Both the position numbers and the translations under genes were made by a program. From the NCBI GenBank assembly GCA_037576195.1, contig CM075101.1:2418001-2482000 (forward strand): DNA of 64,000 nucleotides. Direction: 5' to 3'. Source of the stretch: Phytoseiulus persimilis. Taxonomy: Eukaryota; Arthropoda; Arachnida; Mesostigmata; Phytoseiidae. Every line of letters begins with the position of its first letter. Positions within the stretch are counted from its first letter, which is position 1. Below the pieces are notes generated by a model that ran no database searches, had not been told where the DNA came from, and was given only the letters and a program-made list of their open reading frames with translations. Of this stretch, positions 49,052-62,400 are shown in pieces.

Positions 49052-49383
49052 GTTATCATTGATAAATATCAGTTCCAACGACTGTACCTCTCAGCTAACT
49101 CCTGTTGCGAGATTTTCTCTATCGATGGGGATCTGACTGCGTTCAAATCGCTGATCCCACCGATTTTTTTGTTTAACGTAAAAATCATTGCGTTTCCCTC
49201 TCAGCTGTAGCCGCTAGGAAATCTCTGTCCCCTCCTCTCGGCTGACCAGCTCCTCGGTTCCGGAATTCACACTGTCGGTTGCACGTGCTCCGCGTGTCAA
49301 AAATGCTTTGAAACCTTGTTGGCATTGTGCTTCCTCGAGCTGGCTCGACATTCATTACTTTGCCCCCACTCACGCAGCGCGAT

Positions 49384-52300
49384 TCAATGTTGCTTCGCTA
49401 TATCGGAGAAATACTCTAAAAGATCGTCAATCGTGAACTCCAAGGAAATCATCGATCCAGAGTAGCAGGTCTCCAGGAGTGCTTGGATGGCGTTGTATTG
49501 ACGGATGAATTCATCTTGCATATGGCGCCACACAACTTGCAAGAGGTTCTCTTCAGTTGAGAGATGCTTTTCCACTTTCCTGAAAATATTTATAAGTTCT
49601 CTCAGGGCTGACAGAAGAGCCTACCCTAGAATATTGAAGTCGAAGGTCTGACTAAGTATGTCAAGGCCGTTCGGACAGCCGGTACTTCGTCCGCAACACC
49701 CGAACCTACTTGTAAAGTGCTTCGAGGCCCTTCTTGACTTCGCGCCCTGGGAACTCTTTGATGACTTTCCGCAGCTCCGACTTCGAGTACTGATGAATGA
49801 AGCACACGTCAGACCTTTTCGTACCAGTGTCGATCCTCGCTTGTACTCCTTCGAAGAATATGTTCAGCTTCTCCAGAGGGCGTCCGAAGTAGTTTGTGAC
49901 ATAAGACTGTGATGAAAAAATCAACTTGATATCTGCAAGCTTACGAGAGCCATGGTTTCTCATCTAAGCTGATGTGGCTGAAACCTGCAGCTATTCTATT
50001 GAACCTTTCACACCTTGAGAGCGAATTGGTATCTCTCTTTTGCCTCCTTGCGTTCGTCTTCCAATATCCGGAGCTCATACAACCCGGTGAACATGTGGTG
50101 GTAATTTTCCATGCAAACCACCTCTGGGGGCGTTCGCCCGTGCTCGACAGAAAGACGGACGATCCCGTCAAATATTGCGTGCACTATCTGTAACAGAGAA
50201 CGCGGTGACGGATTTAGAGCCGATGTAGTGAGCTGCAAGTTACCAGTCGAGGTTTCTCCCTTCTGGATTCCAGCAACCGGTGTATCGCGTTCTCAAGAAC
50301 AGAGACTAACCTTCGAGTACCACTTCTGGAGATCGCTGCGGCGATCGCTTCCCTTGAAAACGGCCTCGCATTGGGTGGCGAATTCTCTGAAGTTACTCAC
50401 AAAGCTCAAGATCCCACACTTGTTGCGTCGCGGTGGTTTCGTATCGTTGATGCTGTCTGTTGAAGAATATTCATGTTACTTCGTTCGAGCTCAGAACAGA
50501 GTTAGAAGAGAAATCGGAAGAAGAACGGAACTGTCCCCCTTCGCGAGGGGCCAAGAGACCAAGACTCACTTATGTGCGCGTTCATGAATTGATCGAAATT
50601 CCTCTTCGCGTTGACCAAAGCCATCCCATACAATTTGCAGAGATAAGAGCCGGCGTCTTCCGTCTGGATAGTGTGATGACACAACTTCACGAGGAGATAC
50701 ATCGAATACACTCCGTCGTAAGTGGCAACAAACTTATTCAACTCATCCTCGAGAGTTCTGAACAAAGTCGCCATCACATCCCGGACCTGCATGATATGAG
50801 CGTGATTCTCCACTGAATTAGATCAGATCAAGTTGGAAAATGGAGCGGTAAGAACGATTTATGGCGAGCGACTCACTTCGAGGCTGACATCTTTGTCTCG
50901 TTTCCTTAATCGACTCAGCATCTCATCGCTCGAGGTGTGGGAAACGGAGTCCAGGTCGTCCACTGAGGTGCTCTTTGAGGGTGTTCTGGATCCCGAAGAT
51001 ATTGCGCTGCTTTCGATGCTGACCTGCAGACCTTCTGCTCGGCGGGCTCTTTCTGTCGTCGTCAAGTCGAGGAACTCTATGCAGAACTGTTGTTCGCTGA
51101 GATAGGCTGGTTCAAGTGAGGTCAAGATGCGCTCGAGGAACAGGTCGAACAGCTGTCTCGCAACTTTATCGTCTCCTGCGCAGAACTGTTCACTGGCCAT
51201 ACCTGCAATCGTTTGTGACAGTGAGCCCGCTCTTCGTCGACTCATTCGTGATCCTCGCATCAGAAAAGACTACATGGCACGGAAACCGAAAATTGGTCAC
51301 TTTCGATGGATAAACTCACCCAGAAGACAAGTGGTACGTGATTTGGTAGGAGTATTTGACACCCCCTCCTGTGCATTCAGTACCAAAGTACCTTTCTTTG
51401 TATCCAGGGTACCGCTAGTGCTGCGCGACTCTTCGAAACGCAGTTTTGAGTTTGCTTGCTCGAAGAACACCAAGATTTCTTTATGATATATGGCCTTAAA
51501 CCGTTCTGAAAAAGTATAAAAATGTCTTCAACTATCTCAAAACACCGCCCTTCGGATGAGCTACCGAGGACAGCAACACTTTCGTCACGGATCCGGGAGG
51601 GTGGAAAGTCGAATACCAAGGTATTTCTCTTTTATAGCTGTGTAGGTGCCGTTACTGTTCCTCTTCAGCCAGGCCATGAGGGAAGAGTACGGACGGAGCG
51701 CATCGTGTACCAAATCGTGCTTGCGCAGCACGGGTTCCCCTGCTGCCAGCGTGCGACGACCCTAATTCGAGGTTCAAAGTCTTGATACCATTCGCATTGG
51801 TGCAACTCAGACTCGAATTTTGCACGAAGAGATCAACTCACAGATCCATAGTCAACGCTTATCTTGATCAGTTGGTCGTTGAGATAGTGAGAGAGGTTCC
51901 GAGTGAAAGATTGCATGAGACTGTCGAGAAATTTCATCTGGTCCTTGATCGCAGTCATCTCCTTCAAGTCGGGATGGAGTTCGACCGACATCGCTTCCTC
52001 AAGGGCCCTGGACATGAGGGTGGAAGTTTCAGCTCAACGTACGCTTGTCGAATGAGGGATTCCCGCCATCCAAAACGGGAGAGAATCACAGTAATTATCT
52101 TTCGTTGATTGGCGAACGAGAAAACTCACATTGCGGCTTCCAGATACCGTAGAACGGATTCTTCGGACTCGAAATTCATGGGATTCACAATGATCATTCT
52201 ATGCTCATGGCTCAAATCCATTTTGTTGACAATGTTTTCGACAATTGTGCGCAGCTTCACGATATTCTCGTTTTGAACGTGTATTACAGCATCTTTCTCT

Positions 52301-53830
52301 TCCATCCGCATCACCGAGTCGCGGACCTCGCGGAGGAGGTTGTCGTAGGTGTCCAACTTGATCTCGAGTTGAGATGCTTCGTCGATGACCGTCTACGCAG
52401 AACAATACGCGTCATGAAGCTCGGAAGCCAGGTATATTCAAAAGTTCGAATTACCCGAAACTCGCGCGTACCAAGGACGCCTCGTAAGGAGAACCTTCCC
52501 AAACAGAAAGTTCACTTGAGGAGAACGCTGTGAGGAACCTCGCCTGCGAAGAACCTCGCGAGGGGAGCTTTTCACGGGAGCTCCTCAATGGGAGATGTTC
52601 GTCATACGCGAGGCTTCTCTTACGGGAGATAAGTCATAAGCGAGGTTCTTCTCACGGAAGATTCGTCATGGGCGAGGTCATCTTCCTTCTTTTGAGGCTT
52701 CGGGACGTTCGAGTTTAGGGCATTTGGATTGAGGTTACGGGTGAATGCAGCTGTTTAATGGGAACTCACATCAAACATTGTCATGAGAGCTTCCACTTTT
52801 TTCTCACTCTCCATGATTGCGTGAACATTGGTTGCGTCGATCGTCGCCAGTTCCCGATTGAGATGCTCTGTGAACGCCTCCGCATTCGAAATCGCGAATT
52901 TATACTTGACCATCAGAGAATCGAGATCGCGCTCTTCTTTGGCCGTCAGTGCTTGATATTCGCCCACATCGAGTTCACGTTCACTGTTCGGATAGAGATA
53001 ATCATTGCCCCAGATATTGAATCAGGTAGGAAAGAAGCACGGAGAGGTCCTCGGATGAAGTCCGCTGGCGCGCGACGCAGGCAAGCATCCAATCGATGTT
53101 CATAGAAAAGCGGAGTTATCTCCATGGAGGTGTGAAACCTACCTTCCGGGAGCATTCATTTTAGCAGCCAATTCCGAGGTGCCTTGAATGTCTTCGAAAA
53201 GATCGCTGCGTCCATTTTTGAAATGAATCTGCTCATTTTTCGAGAGGCATCGCGAGTATCTGTACAAACATCGAACGAAACCCTCTCTCTCGGCGACTGA
53301 GAGCGCGGTCCACTTGAACACTCGGTCAACATGTATTTCGAAGTCCACTGTGTCTGCGAAATTTGATGTTAGAGACGAGCTGTCATCTTTCCTCGGCGGA
53401 TATGCATGTTATTTCACGTTTGAAGAGCCTCACCTTTGTCACCATCGCTTTTGAGGTCAACAGTTTTGATATCTTGTAGTTTCCATTTTCCCTTCCTTGC
53501 TAAATCCTTCTCCTTTATCCAGTGTAAGTAGACTTTGGCGTTCTGATCTGTGGTAAGAGCTAACCAGGAGTACTTCTTTTTTCGGTTCTTGGTCTTCTCA
53601 ACTTTAATGCAGTCCAAGACCCGATATTTGTCTTCGGGAAACAACTGAAAGCAGGAGACGCATATTCCAACATGTTATCAAAGGAACGGAATTCCTGCCG
53701 GCCCCCACTCACAGGAAAATCGATTCAAGAGGACTCAATTTCAAATCAATTCAGTTCGATTCATTTCAGATTCAAGGGAACATACCGGAGCTAAGAGTTT
53801 CTTAGACTGCGTCAAACGGTCTTCAATCAT
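49384..53830 (-). CDS. EXOC1: Exocyst complex component 1 (Sec3)
   Basis: Subunit of the exocyst, which tethers secretory vesicles to the plasma membrane. Sec3 marks the site through its N-terminal PH-like domain binding phosphoinositides and Rho-type GTPases. Fourteen exons, all phases consistent: 53786-53830, 53434-53644, 53143-53353, 52770-52983, 52130-52392, 51842-52007, 51617-51761, 51392-51505, 50877-51202, 50570-50807, 50311-50456, 50014-50187, 49710-49906, 49384-49579. They sum to 881 residues (human 894). The PH region is KYRVLDCIKVEKTKNRKKKY through VFKWTALSVAEREGFVRCLY. A coiled region follows (FAISNAEAFTEHLNRELATI). The middle has a Ser-rich linker (SSAISSGSRTPSKSTS). The conserved C-terminal half reads PLEKLNIFFEGVQARI, SELRKVIKEFPGREVKKGLE, ENLLQVVWRHMQDEFIRQY and ends FTIDDLLEYFSDIAKQH. 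No frameshift anywhere, in contrast to the neighbouring NWD2-like gene. Confidence 0.95.
52525..52700. repeat. Minisatellite, about 32-bp unit, in an EXOC1 intron
   Basis: Degenerate units carrying GCGAGG(T/C)TTCTCTTACGGG-like and CTCACGG-like cores with a trailing CGTCAT recur through the intron between exons 4 and 5. Some parts are self-complementary (GGAACCTCGC against GCGAGGTTC). Confidence 0.6.
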
Positions 53831-54892
53831 GACTAGCTTGGGACTTGAAGAGCGACGGGTCTCTTTGCAAAGCCTGCGGAAGAGGCACTCCGCCGCAACA
53901 CAACCCCCCGTAAGAAAAACTCCGTCGAAAAACTCTCTGTCAACACTGCTGACTGCTGACAGTTGGAATTAGCAGAAGAGTGTTTTGGTCGTCTGACTGG
54001 GCTAGGGGACGGCGGAACGTCTCATTAGCGCGATGCCCTCTCTCAATGACAGCTTTCCACTGGAACTCAAACGTAGACAGCTCCTCCAAAATGAGTTCCC
54101 ACACTCCCTTCGTCGGCGAGCTTTTGCGTGTGAGCCCTGGGCTAGTTCGATGACTCGTTCCGGCGAGCCTTGAATGAATCCGCTGGGCTGCGAGAACTGG
54201 ATCATTAAAGACCTCCGAGTGGCTGAACATGCCTGCAGAGGAGGCGCGCGAGTCAATAGTTCGCGATCCACGCGCGATATTCAGTCAGATATTCAATCTG
54301 CCTACTGAAGGCGTTCGCTGGAGTGACTTCCTTCGCTGATCAGTCTCCTTCAACACTCCGTGCGACCGACGAACACTGTTCTCATGTAGATTGAATTTGA
54401 GATTTCTCAGCACGATGTGGAGCAGAGAGAATCGCAGGCTCTTTCCTTGCCCCAACTCCAATGCCGCTTGCGCCACCGAACCTCAAGTGAGCCGATGAGC
54501 GCTGAACGTAATTTTCCGAAAATGCCAGGAAATGGGAAAATAGTGCAAAATCTAGAAAATTCCATGTGAAGTGTGTGTACACTGGGTCTCTCAGATGAAA
54601 CTCTAGCCGTATGCCAATCCTTCAAAAAAGATTTGTTGATTTCACAACCCCTTCTTCCCGGACCGCGCATGGTACACCCATTCTGATGCTCCGTTTTGCT
54701 AGCAGAGGCCGCAAGCAGAGTCGAGCTTCCCCCAGTTCTGCAATCAGCTGTAGCATTTGCGTTCCTGATTTTTCAGAGCACGGGCCGGGAAAGTCGGGGC
54801 CCTGGCGGGAATCGCTGCCCGGGGCCCGCTACATTCGGTTGGGGTGCCGAGCAGGGATCTGGTCCAGGGTCCGAAATCTTGACGGCATGTGT

Positions 54893-55390
54893 AGGTGATT
54901 CCCGGGTCGATCTGACCATACTTTTGGGGGCTTAGGGGGGGGGGGGGGGGTCTGGCCAAATCTTTGGGAGTACATGGAGGTGATTCCGATCTCGATCAGA
55001 TCATAAACCCCGTAGTCAAGGGAGGCGATGTTGAAGTCGACATGGCCATGCTTCTTAGGGTCCAGGGGGGTGATCGCGACGTGGATTCGACCACATTACT
55101 CATGGTCGATGGGGGTGATTCCGCGAACGAATCCATCATACCACTCAGAGCCAAGGGAGGTGAATCTGAGGTCGACCCGGCCATACTTTTCGGGGTTCAT
55201 GGAGGGGATTCCGAGGTCTGTTTGAGCATTCTTGATCACCTCCATGTACCTACAGAGATATCGTCAGATCGAACTCGGAGTCACCTACGTGGACCCCAGA
55301 AAGTATGGTCAGATCAACCCTGATATCATCTCAATACGCCTTCTGAAACATGGTCGGATTTACCACGGAATCATTATCGAAGTACGGTCC
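54893..55390. repeat. 45-bp minisatellite that inverts half way
   Basis: Six units of exactly 45 bp begin at 54976, 55021, 55066, 55111, 55156 and 55201. Each starts GG(A/G/T)GG(C/T)GA-like and runs into a GACC-ATACTT-like core. A further divergent unit precedes the 16-G run at 54893. From about 55229 the same unit continues on the opposite strand (the reverse complement reads CATGGAGGTGATCAAG, then GTAGGTGACTCCGAG), giving a large imperfect palindrome. The plus frame translates each unit to a 15-residue repeat (GGDSDLDQIINPVVK, GGDVEVDMAMLLRVQ and so on). I think this is a consequence of the 45-bp period and not proof of a protein. Confidence 0.8.
54935..54950. repeat. G16 homopolymer
   Basis: Sixteen G inside the minisatellite. 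Exact length is uncertain in any assembly. Confidence 0.85.
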
Positions 55391-56194
55391 GGACGAGAGA
55401 AAGGCATGATAAGATCGAGGCGGAATGAACACAGAAGTACAACCAGAACGAGGGGAAAATATGATCGAACCAGGGCGAAATTATCTTTGGAAACTCTCTG
55501 TGGGCCACCGATTCAAATCCCCTGAGGGTATTTCGGATGGAACATACCATCGGAAGGAGCCTGGAATCGGACTCGGATCCATCCGCTCATTCCAGAGAAT
55601 ATGGAGTGAAAGTGGAAATATGGAAGGGACCATACACAGGCTACGTATCGATCATGGCATCAGAAGTAGAGCCGCAACATCTCCGTGATGTTGATGATTC
55701 TTGTTAAACTTGAAGCTTGCGCTCATTCCGGACACCCATGGGCGATGCATGCATTCGTCGAGCTCTGAATGTAAAGTTGTAATAAATGTTGGGGGAGCAC
55801 TCAATAATTTTGATGCGCGCATGAACTTCGTGATTGAAAATGAGTTCGGATGCCTTCCGCTATCGCGAGCGCCACGACCGGCAAATGCCAGTCTGATGTG
55901 CCTCCAAAAATTCGTCCGCTACGTGTTTCCTCGTTCTCGCACCGCAATCCTCGAAAGCTCCCCCGGGCTGGCCTCACGGTCGTGGGCTTCAGTTTGATCG
56001 ACCATAAAGGATGACATTTCTTGTTATTCCGAAGAGTTTCATTCTCGATAGTTGGCGAATGGCCCATCCTTCATCTGGGAGCCCATGTATACAGACACGC
56101 CATCCATACATACATCAACGGTCTGAGCTTTGGCGCTACTTTTCTGCACTCTCGGACCACTGTGCTTTCGGTGGGTCTATGAGGTCTAGCAAGT

Positions 56195-56200
56195 TTTATT
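56195..56200 (-). terminator. AATAAA poly(A) signal candidate of the ABCA gene
   Basis: AATAAA on the minus strand, about 250 bases after the transporter's stop codon. Confidence 0.45.
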
Positions 56201-56452
56201 ACAGGCAAATCGTGATCCCAGAGGAGTCAGTGAACAAGATCCCAGGATGAAAGGAGATCCATCTTGAGAACGCAACCTCATGAGTCCGAGCATCCACTAG
56301 ATGCCATATGATGAGAGAAGCTGGGTGTTTCATGCATGCTCAGAGATTCTTCCCATCCCAGGACAATGACATCAACACCACGATCTCAGAGTGACTCCTC
56401 GATGGCCGTCTTGCGCATGCTACATGTAGACTGCGATATTGCTCTTTGTGGC

Positions 56453-59400
56453 TTATCTCGGAGAATCCTCCCTCGCGAAGTTGAGAAACACTTGCTCGAG
56501 AGTTGTGTCGGAGACTTGCACATCTTCGAGCTTGAAGTCCGGATTCTCACGCAAGTTCTCTATGCGCTCGAACACTTCACTCCAACGCAGACTGGTATCA
56601 TTCACGTGGAATTGCAGCAAGCACTGAAACAGGCGTATTATAGAATCATGGCCGTGGCTGCTGAGAGTGAGAGAAATATACATTGAAAAGTCCTCTCGTG
56701 CATCCTGTAATTGTGGAACTCGGGGCCGCAAAACATACTTGGTAGCTGTCCTTGAGTTCACATCGGCCGTTGAAAAGATGACTCATCGCGTTCCGAACCG
56801 CCTCTTGCTGGTCGTCTTCTGTTGCTTCAGTTTTGATCAAAATCGTGAAACCTTGACCGTACCTCGATTTTATCTGCTGACTCGAGCCCATGCATCGGAA
56901 AGTTCCTCTGAGCATGATAACCAGTCTATGGCATAGAGCCTCACATTCGTCCATGGAGTGCGAGGTCAACACAACTGATGAGTTCAACTCTTTCTGAGCC
57001 CGGGTCAAAGTGGCCCAGATTTTTCTTCGCGCTCCCGGATCCACTCCCGCTGAAGGCTCGTCGAGGAACAAGAGTGGAGGGTTACCGATCATGGCGATGG
57101 CGAGAGATAGCTTCCTCTTGTTTCCGCCGCTGTACGTTTGGGTCAGTTTGTCGATGTGCGGATTCAAATCGGACATGGCCGTCATGAAGTTGATCATCGT
57201 TTCCACTTGGTGGCGCGGGACGCCTCTAAGACCACAGAATAGCGATAACATTTCTCTCCCGGTCAAAGTATCAGCAAGTGCGTCGAACTGCGGGCAGTAT
57301 CCGATGTATTCTTGGTAAGATTTTAGCTGAGAGGAGACATTTGTGTGCTGGATGTAGGAATTGCCTTTGCTCATCATATAGTCCCCGGTCAGCATGCTGA
57401 ATGTTGTTGTCTTCCCAGCTCCATTGACCCCCAGTAGGCCGAAACATTCGTTCTTCTCGACGTGAAACGAAATGTTGTTCACCGCCTTGATGGAACCGTA
57501 GTATTTGGTTACATCCTTGGCAATGAGGGCGTATGATTGGATCTTGTTGTCCGCAACCACGTCGTTAACGAACTGTCGTTCTGCCTGGACGGCCGAATCT
57601 TCGATGACTTCCCCCAAATTACGATCTGCGAACCCGAATTTTCGAAGGTAAACGGTCGGCCGGTAGAGGGTGCGACCGATCAACTGAAGTCATTGACACT
57701 TTTAGCGATACTCTCACCTTTAGCTGGCTTTCTGCAGCACGAGAGCAATTTCTTTATGCTGATGCTGTCGGCTACATGAGCGAATCTGCGCGAGTTCATT
57801 TCAACGAACATCAGCAGTACCGAGCCGAATAAACCCATCGCGGTCAAGGCCACAAGTTGGAACCCGATTCCCGTGTACAGATTCATGTTGAACGCCGAAT
57901 GTTCTTTGTAAGTCCAGCCACTTGAATCACCTGGATCGGGTTCAAGCGAAGTGTTTGGAGGACGACAAGAGCTACATGAAGGGGAGCTCAAGGTCGGTCA
58001 GATGGAACTTACGTTCACAGAAAGCAAAGATGCCCGGACTCGAACTGACTGAATAGGATGAGCAAATTTCCTCAGCTTTCCGGCCGTCAAAAACGGTTTT
58101 CGCGCAACCGTTCCTGAAAGTTGTCGCGAAACTCCACGAGGCGGAAAACACAGGCACGAAGCTGAGAACATTGAGGTAGGTGTCAGCTCGGTTACCGATT
58201 CCTCCCAGGACCCTTTCGATGGTGCCAAAGACCAAGCTGGCGATGAACACGACTACGACATTGAGTGCCAGATACACCGAAAATCCAGAGGTCGAGCTCG
58301 CGAACAGGTAGGATAGAACGTAGGCCCACGGCGTTGAGGCGAAAATGTAGAGCAGGAAAATCACGAGGAAGGCCGCTGGAAGAGACAAGTGAAGCTATAC
58401 TCTCTTTTGCGTGGAACCGAGAGAGAGAGAGTTAGGGTTGAAAATGCTCGCTCGAGGTTTCCGTTCCTTGCCCAACTCACGAATGGTCTCGCCCATAGAG
58501 GTTAAACCGCCCATTGGATTGAAGCACAGCAGGATGATGAAACACAGGATCAGACAAATGAACATAGAAATTCCGTCGAAAATGAAATTCGACCCGATGT
58601 AAACTTCAGGTCGTACTCCAGACATGATTTGGATCTGAAAAAGATTATCGAGTCAATCACGGAGTTCAGTTCCCAATACCTGAGTCATTCCCGAAGTGGA
58701 GACGACCAGATGTTCACGGAGGAGCATCTTCGTCATGAACTCTCACCAGTTTCGATTTCCGAACACGTTCTTGGATCGGTGTGATGATGACTGCGCACGA
58801 TACAAAAGAGAAAACCAGGCTTATGAGCAGCACCGTCAGGATGCGCACTGTGATAGAGAAAATCTGAGTACCCTTCCTCTGCCGAAAGCGTGTGTACATG
58901 ATGAAGCTGTCTGGAAACACGCTTACTTCCGTCAACTTTAGATTGAACGGGGGGGTAATACGACTTCGAATCCAGAGGATGGTTGGTGATGACAACTTGA
59001 CTTTGCTCCCCTGTGAGTTCGGTCAGTCGCGCCCCTTGCCAATCTGCCAGCGCGGCAGCGCCGACGTGGTACGGCTGTCCGTTGAAATATATGCTATTCG
59101 AGCCCTTCAGCAAACCAGCGTACGTGTGTGTCTTGTAAGATGTTGGGTTGAGCCCCGCTGAGAAGAATTCGTTCGGATGAATAGCCGAAAAGAAGAATGA
59201 GATAAGCGACTGAGTCACAAGTCAGTGATGGGAAACAAGGGGCACCTCGCTCCAGAAAGTCAGCATCGACTTGGTCCTTGCTCCCAAGCTCGGGTAGCGA
59301 GATGAACTCCACGTTGGCATTTTTCAGGCGGTTCTCGAAGGCTTCCGCCATTTTATCTGGAGTTTTACCAGCAATGAAACCTTGGGGGCTATTCAGCAAC

Positions 59401-62400
59401 TTGTTGACGTCATACGTGATGGCCTGTAGAAAAGGAGATGTGAGATTGGTGTCAATCCGTTACATCTCGGGAGGAATAATGGTGGAGCTACGAGAGCGCG
59501 ATCGCAAACAATACCCTCGATCGAATGATCCCATCCCCTGGCAAAGAGATGAGTGCCAGCAAGAATGAGAAGATCAGCGGGAGAACAGTCATGTAGGCGA
59601 TGATTTTCGCATCCCGGCGCAGACTGTGGAATCTCATTACGAAAAGAGCGGACATTTGCCGCAAAATCAAGGAAGGCCCACTCAAACGCTGGAACTTGGG
59701 GAACGACTCTAGAAGAGAAGGCGGGTGATCTTTAGGAATCCGAGGAACCACGAAGGTCTCGGATTAACGACCCCGGTGACCATCATACAAGCGGGGTAGT
59801 CTCACCAAAGACGTTGACAGCAGTTTGTTCGTTATTCCTCTGCTCGCTCGAAGCAAGATCCTCCTCCCGTTGACCAACTTTCAGGAACACGTCTTCCATG
59901 GTCGTCACAGAAGTCCCAAGGCTTTCGATCTGCGAGGAATCAGATGCGCGGGAAAGAAAAACTGAATTCGACTCCGACTCCACCATCTCATCTTCAGATC
60001 ACTGAAAACTCAATCCGGAGAAACAACTCACCCCGAGTTGCTGTTGGCTAGCCTCGAGATGTCTGAATAGGTTTATCATCTGCGTGGAGCCGGGGAAACC
60101 GATATTGATGAGGATTTCGTATGACATATCAGACACCAGGTGGACGTTCTCCGCAGTTTGAGGCAACAATGATTTGATCATTGCGATGATAGGTTCCGGA
60201 TCGAGGCCTTGGTCGACTTTCGTGATGCGGAGCTTATATCCGGTTTCTATAACAGCGCGTCATTGACATCCCGGAGCCGAAACAATAACGAAAGATGAAC
60301 TTGCACTGATCCGCAATAAAATCGAGCTGAAGGAGAATCTGTCAAACCGACCGAACTTCCGTTTGAGGAACATCGGTGATCCAGCGCACATGAGTTTTCC
60401 TTTAGCGAGAAAAGCTATGCGATCTCCAAGAACGTCAGCCTCCTCCATGTAGTGAGTTGTCATGAGAACTGTCCTCCGAGTTCTTTCCTGATAATCAAAT
60501 GTATTTCGTCACGCTAAGACCGCTCGCTGTCGACTTCGAATAGAGCATCCCTAAAAACATTCGCTGAGAGGTAGAATAGAATCTCCATTAGGGATCGCGG
60601 GAAACGTAACATCCTCGTAGAGCATCATTGCCTGTGCCATTTACTATTTTGGTTCGGGGATTGGCCACTCGCCTGCTGCAGTAAATCCCAAACGACTCTT
60701 CGAGCTTCCGGGTCGAGGCCAGAAGAAGGCTCGTCCAGTATCAGTATCTGCAAGGGAAATGAAAAAGATCCACCGGGTGACTCGGTGTCCTCCACCTGCT
60801 CCCACGCTCTGTATGAGCTGATGATCCTCACAATCTTGAGCTTATAGAACGAAACAACTTACCGGACTGCCCCCCACCATTGCGTTGGCCAAACTGAGTT
60901 TTCTCTTCATTCCCCCAGAGAGTGACTTCGATAGGGTTGAAGTTTTTTCCGCCAGCTCAAGCTTCGACAACAGATCTCGCACTTCCGAGCCGCTCGCGTT
61001 CGATGATTTCAGCATTGCAAAGAAGTCAAGATGTTCTCCTACGGTGAGGTCATCGAAGAGGACATTGTGTTGCGGACAGAGCCCAACGCCTTCGCGAGCT
61101 TTCTTCGTGTTTTTTCTCACATCATGTCCGTTGATGTAGATCTCGCCTCGATTGGGCGGGAACAGACCAGTCAGAATGTTCATGGCTGTCGTCTTGCCAG
61201 CCCCGTTATGCCCAAGGAGCACTGTTATTTGGTTCTCATACAGCTCCAGGGAGAGCTCGTCGACGGCTCGGAGGGCTCCGAAATTGTGAGTGATTCGATC
61301 CAAGCGTATGACGGCTTTAGCTCCTTTGGTATTCTCGACCATGTCTCCATCCGTGTAGCCTCCATCGCATGAGCGTTCCGAATCCACGGCGTGAGTCCCA
61401 TCCCTGCCAGGGAACCAGCAGGAATATCTCGCGAAGAATAACGGGTGTTTCGGCATCCCGTATTGCCATGGGACGACCGCGTCCAGGTAAAGGATCACAA
61501 TTATCCAGAGCATCCATGAGGATAGCATCGCGAGCAGAATCCCACCGAGTGTTATGTTGTCCTCTTCTATGGCAGCGTCGAACAGGTTCGACCACGTAGC
61601 TCCCAGCTCTGTCGGAATGCGAATGCGGAAAGATGTTACTCGTTGCGCTTCAGAACGAGTTCCTTCTGAACTTGGGTTGAATAAAGTTTTCGAGCTGACC
61701 TCTTTTCTCCCACGCCATAATAAGCTTGAAGGCCCAATAGATCCCACAGGGTGAGAACATGGAAGTGGCAAGCTTGACGAAAGCCGAAAGTAACAGGTAG
61801 CTTGTTGAAGATGGAGGGTCCAGGACTATCACGACGATCAATCCGGCTGTTTGTGCCAACAGCAGTAGGGCCGAACCGAGTTTCGCTGGAGATCAATTCG
61901 GTGTCATAGTTTTGTTAACAGGTTCATGTTCCTCGAAAGAGGGTTGTCCCGGAAGCTCGACGAAAAATTTCGTACTTTCGTTACGCGAACCTCATTGGAA
62001 GATGTGGGGCTCAAATAAGTAACTTCAGAGGGAAGTAATACGAACTATTTGATTCGGTAGCCCGATTTTACGGCTGCTCGGTTGGACGAATTGAGCAAGT
62101 GAGATTCGACTCTTGCTACCTACCCGACTTGACGAGAACGGAAATCAGCAAGGTCAGTAGAATGATCCCGATTGCGTAGAAGAGGACAACGATGAATATC
62201 AAGAGGGCGTCCGCTCTCAGCACGGAAGTGATCTTGAAGTTGACGCACAGCGCAACCATGACCATCAAGCAGAGGGGCGAAGCGTTGAGGAGCCCAACGA
62301 GAAATGCGTTCGTCCAGTACACCGAGTCGGTCAGACCCATCATTCGCAGGAGTTCCTGTTTAGGAAATCAACCTCGGGCAACAATACGCGTTTCAGGATC

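Larger units (their letters stand above)
53831..56190. other. Intergenic region between EXOC1 and the ABCA gene
   Basis: Includes the EXOC1 promoter side, a run of 16 G at 54935-54950 and a 45-bp minisatellite at about 54893-55390. Apart from the repeat-encoded open frame, no gene is seen. Confidence 0.5.

Noticed and set aside
58680-58745. Extra peptide ([16 protein letters not shown]) between two ABCA exons
   Set aside because: Including it needs a 19-base intron; one ordinary intron from 58746 to 58635 joins the conserved sequence in phase.
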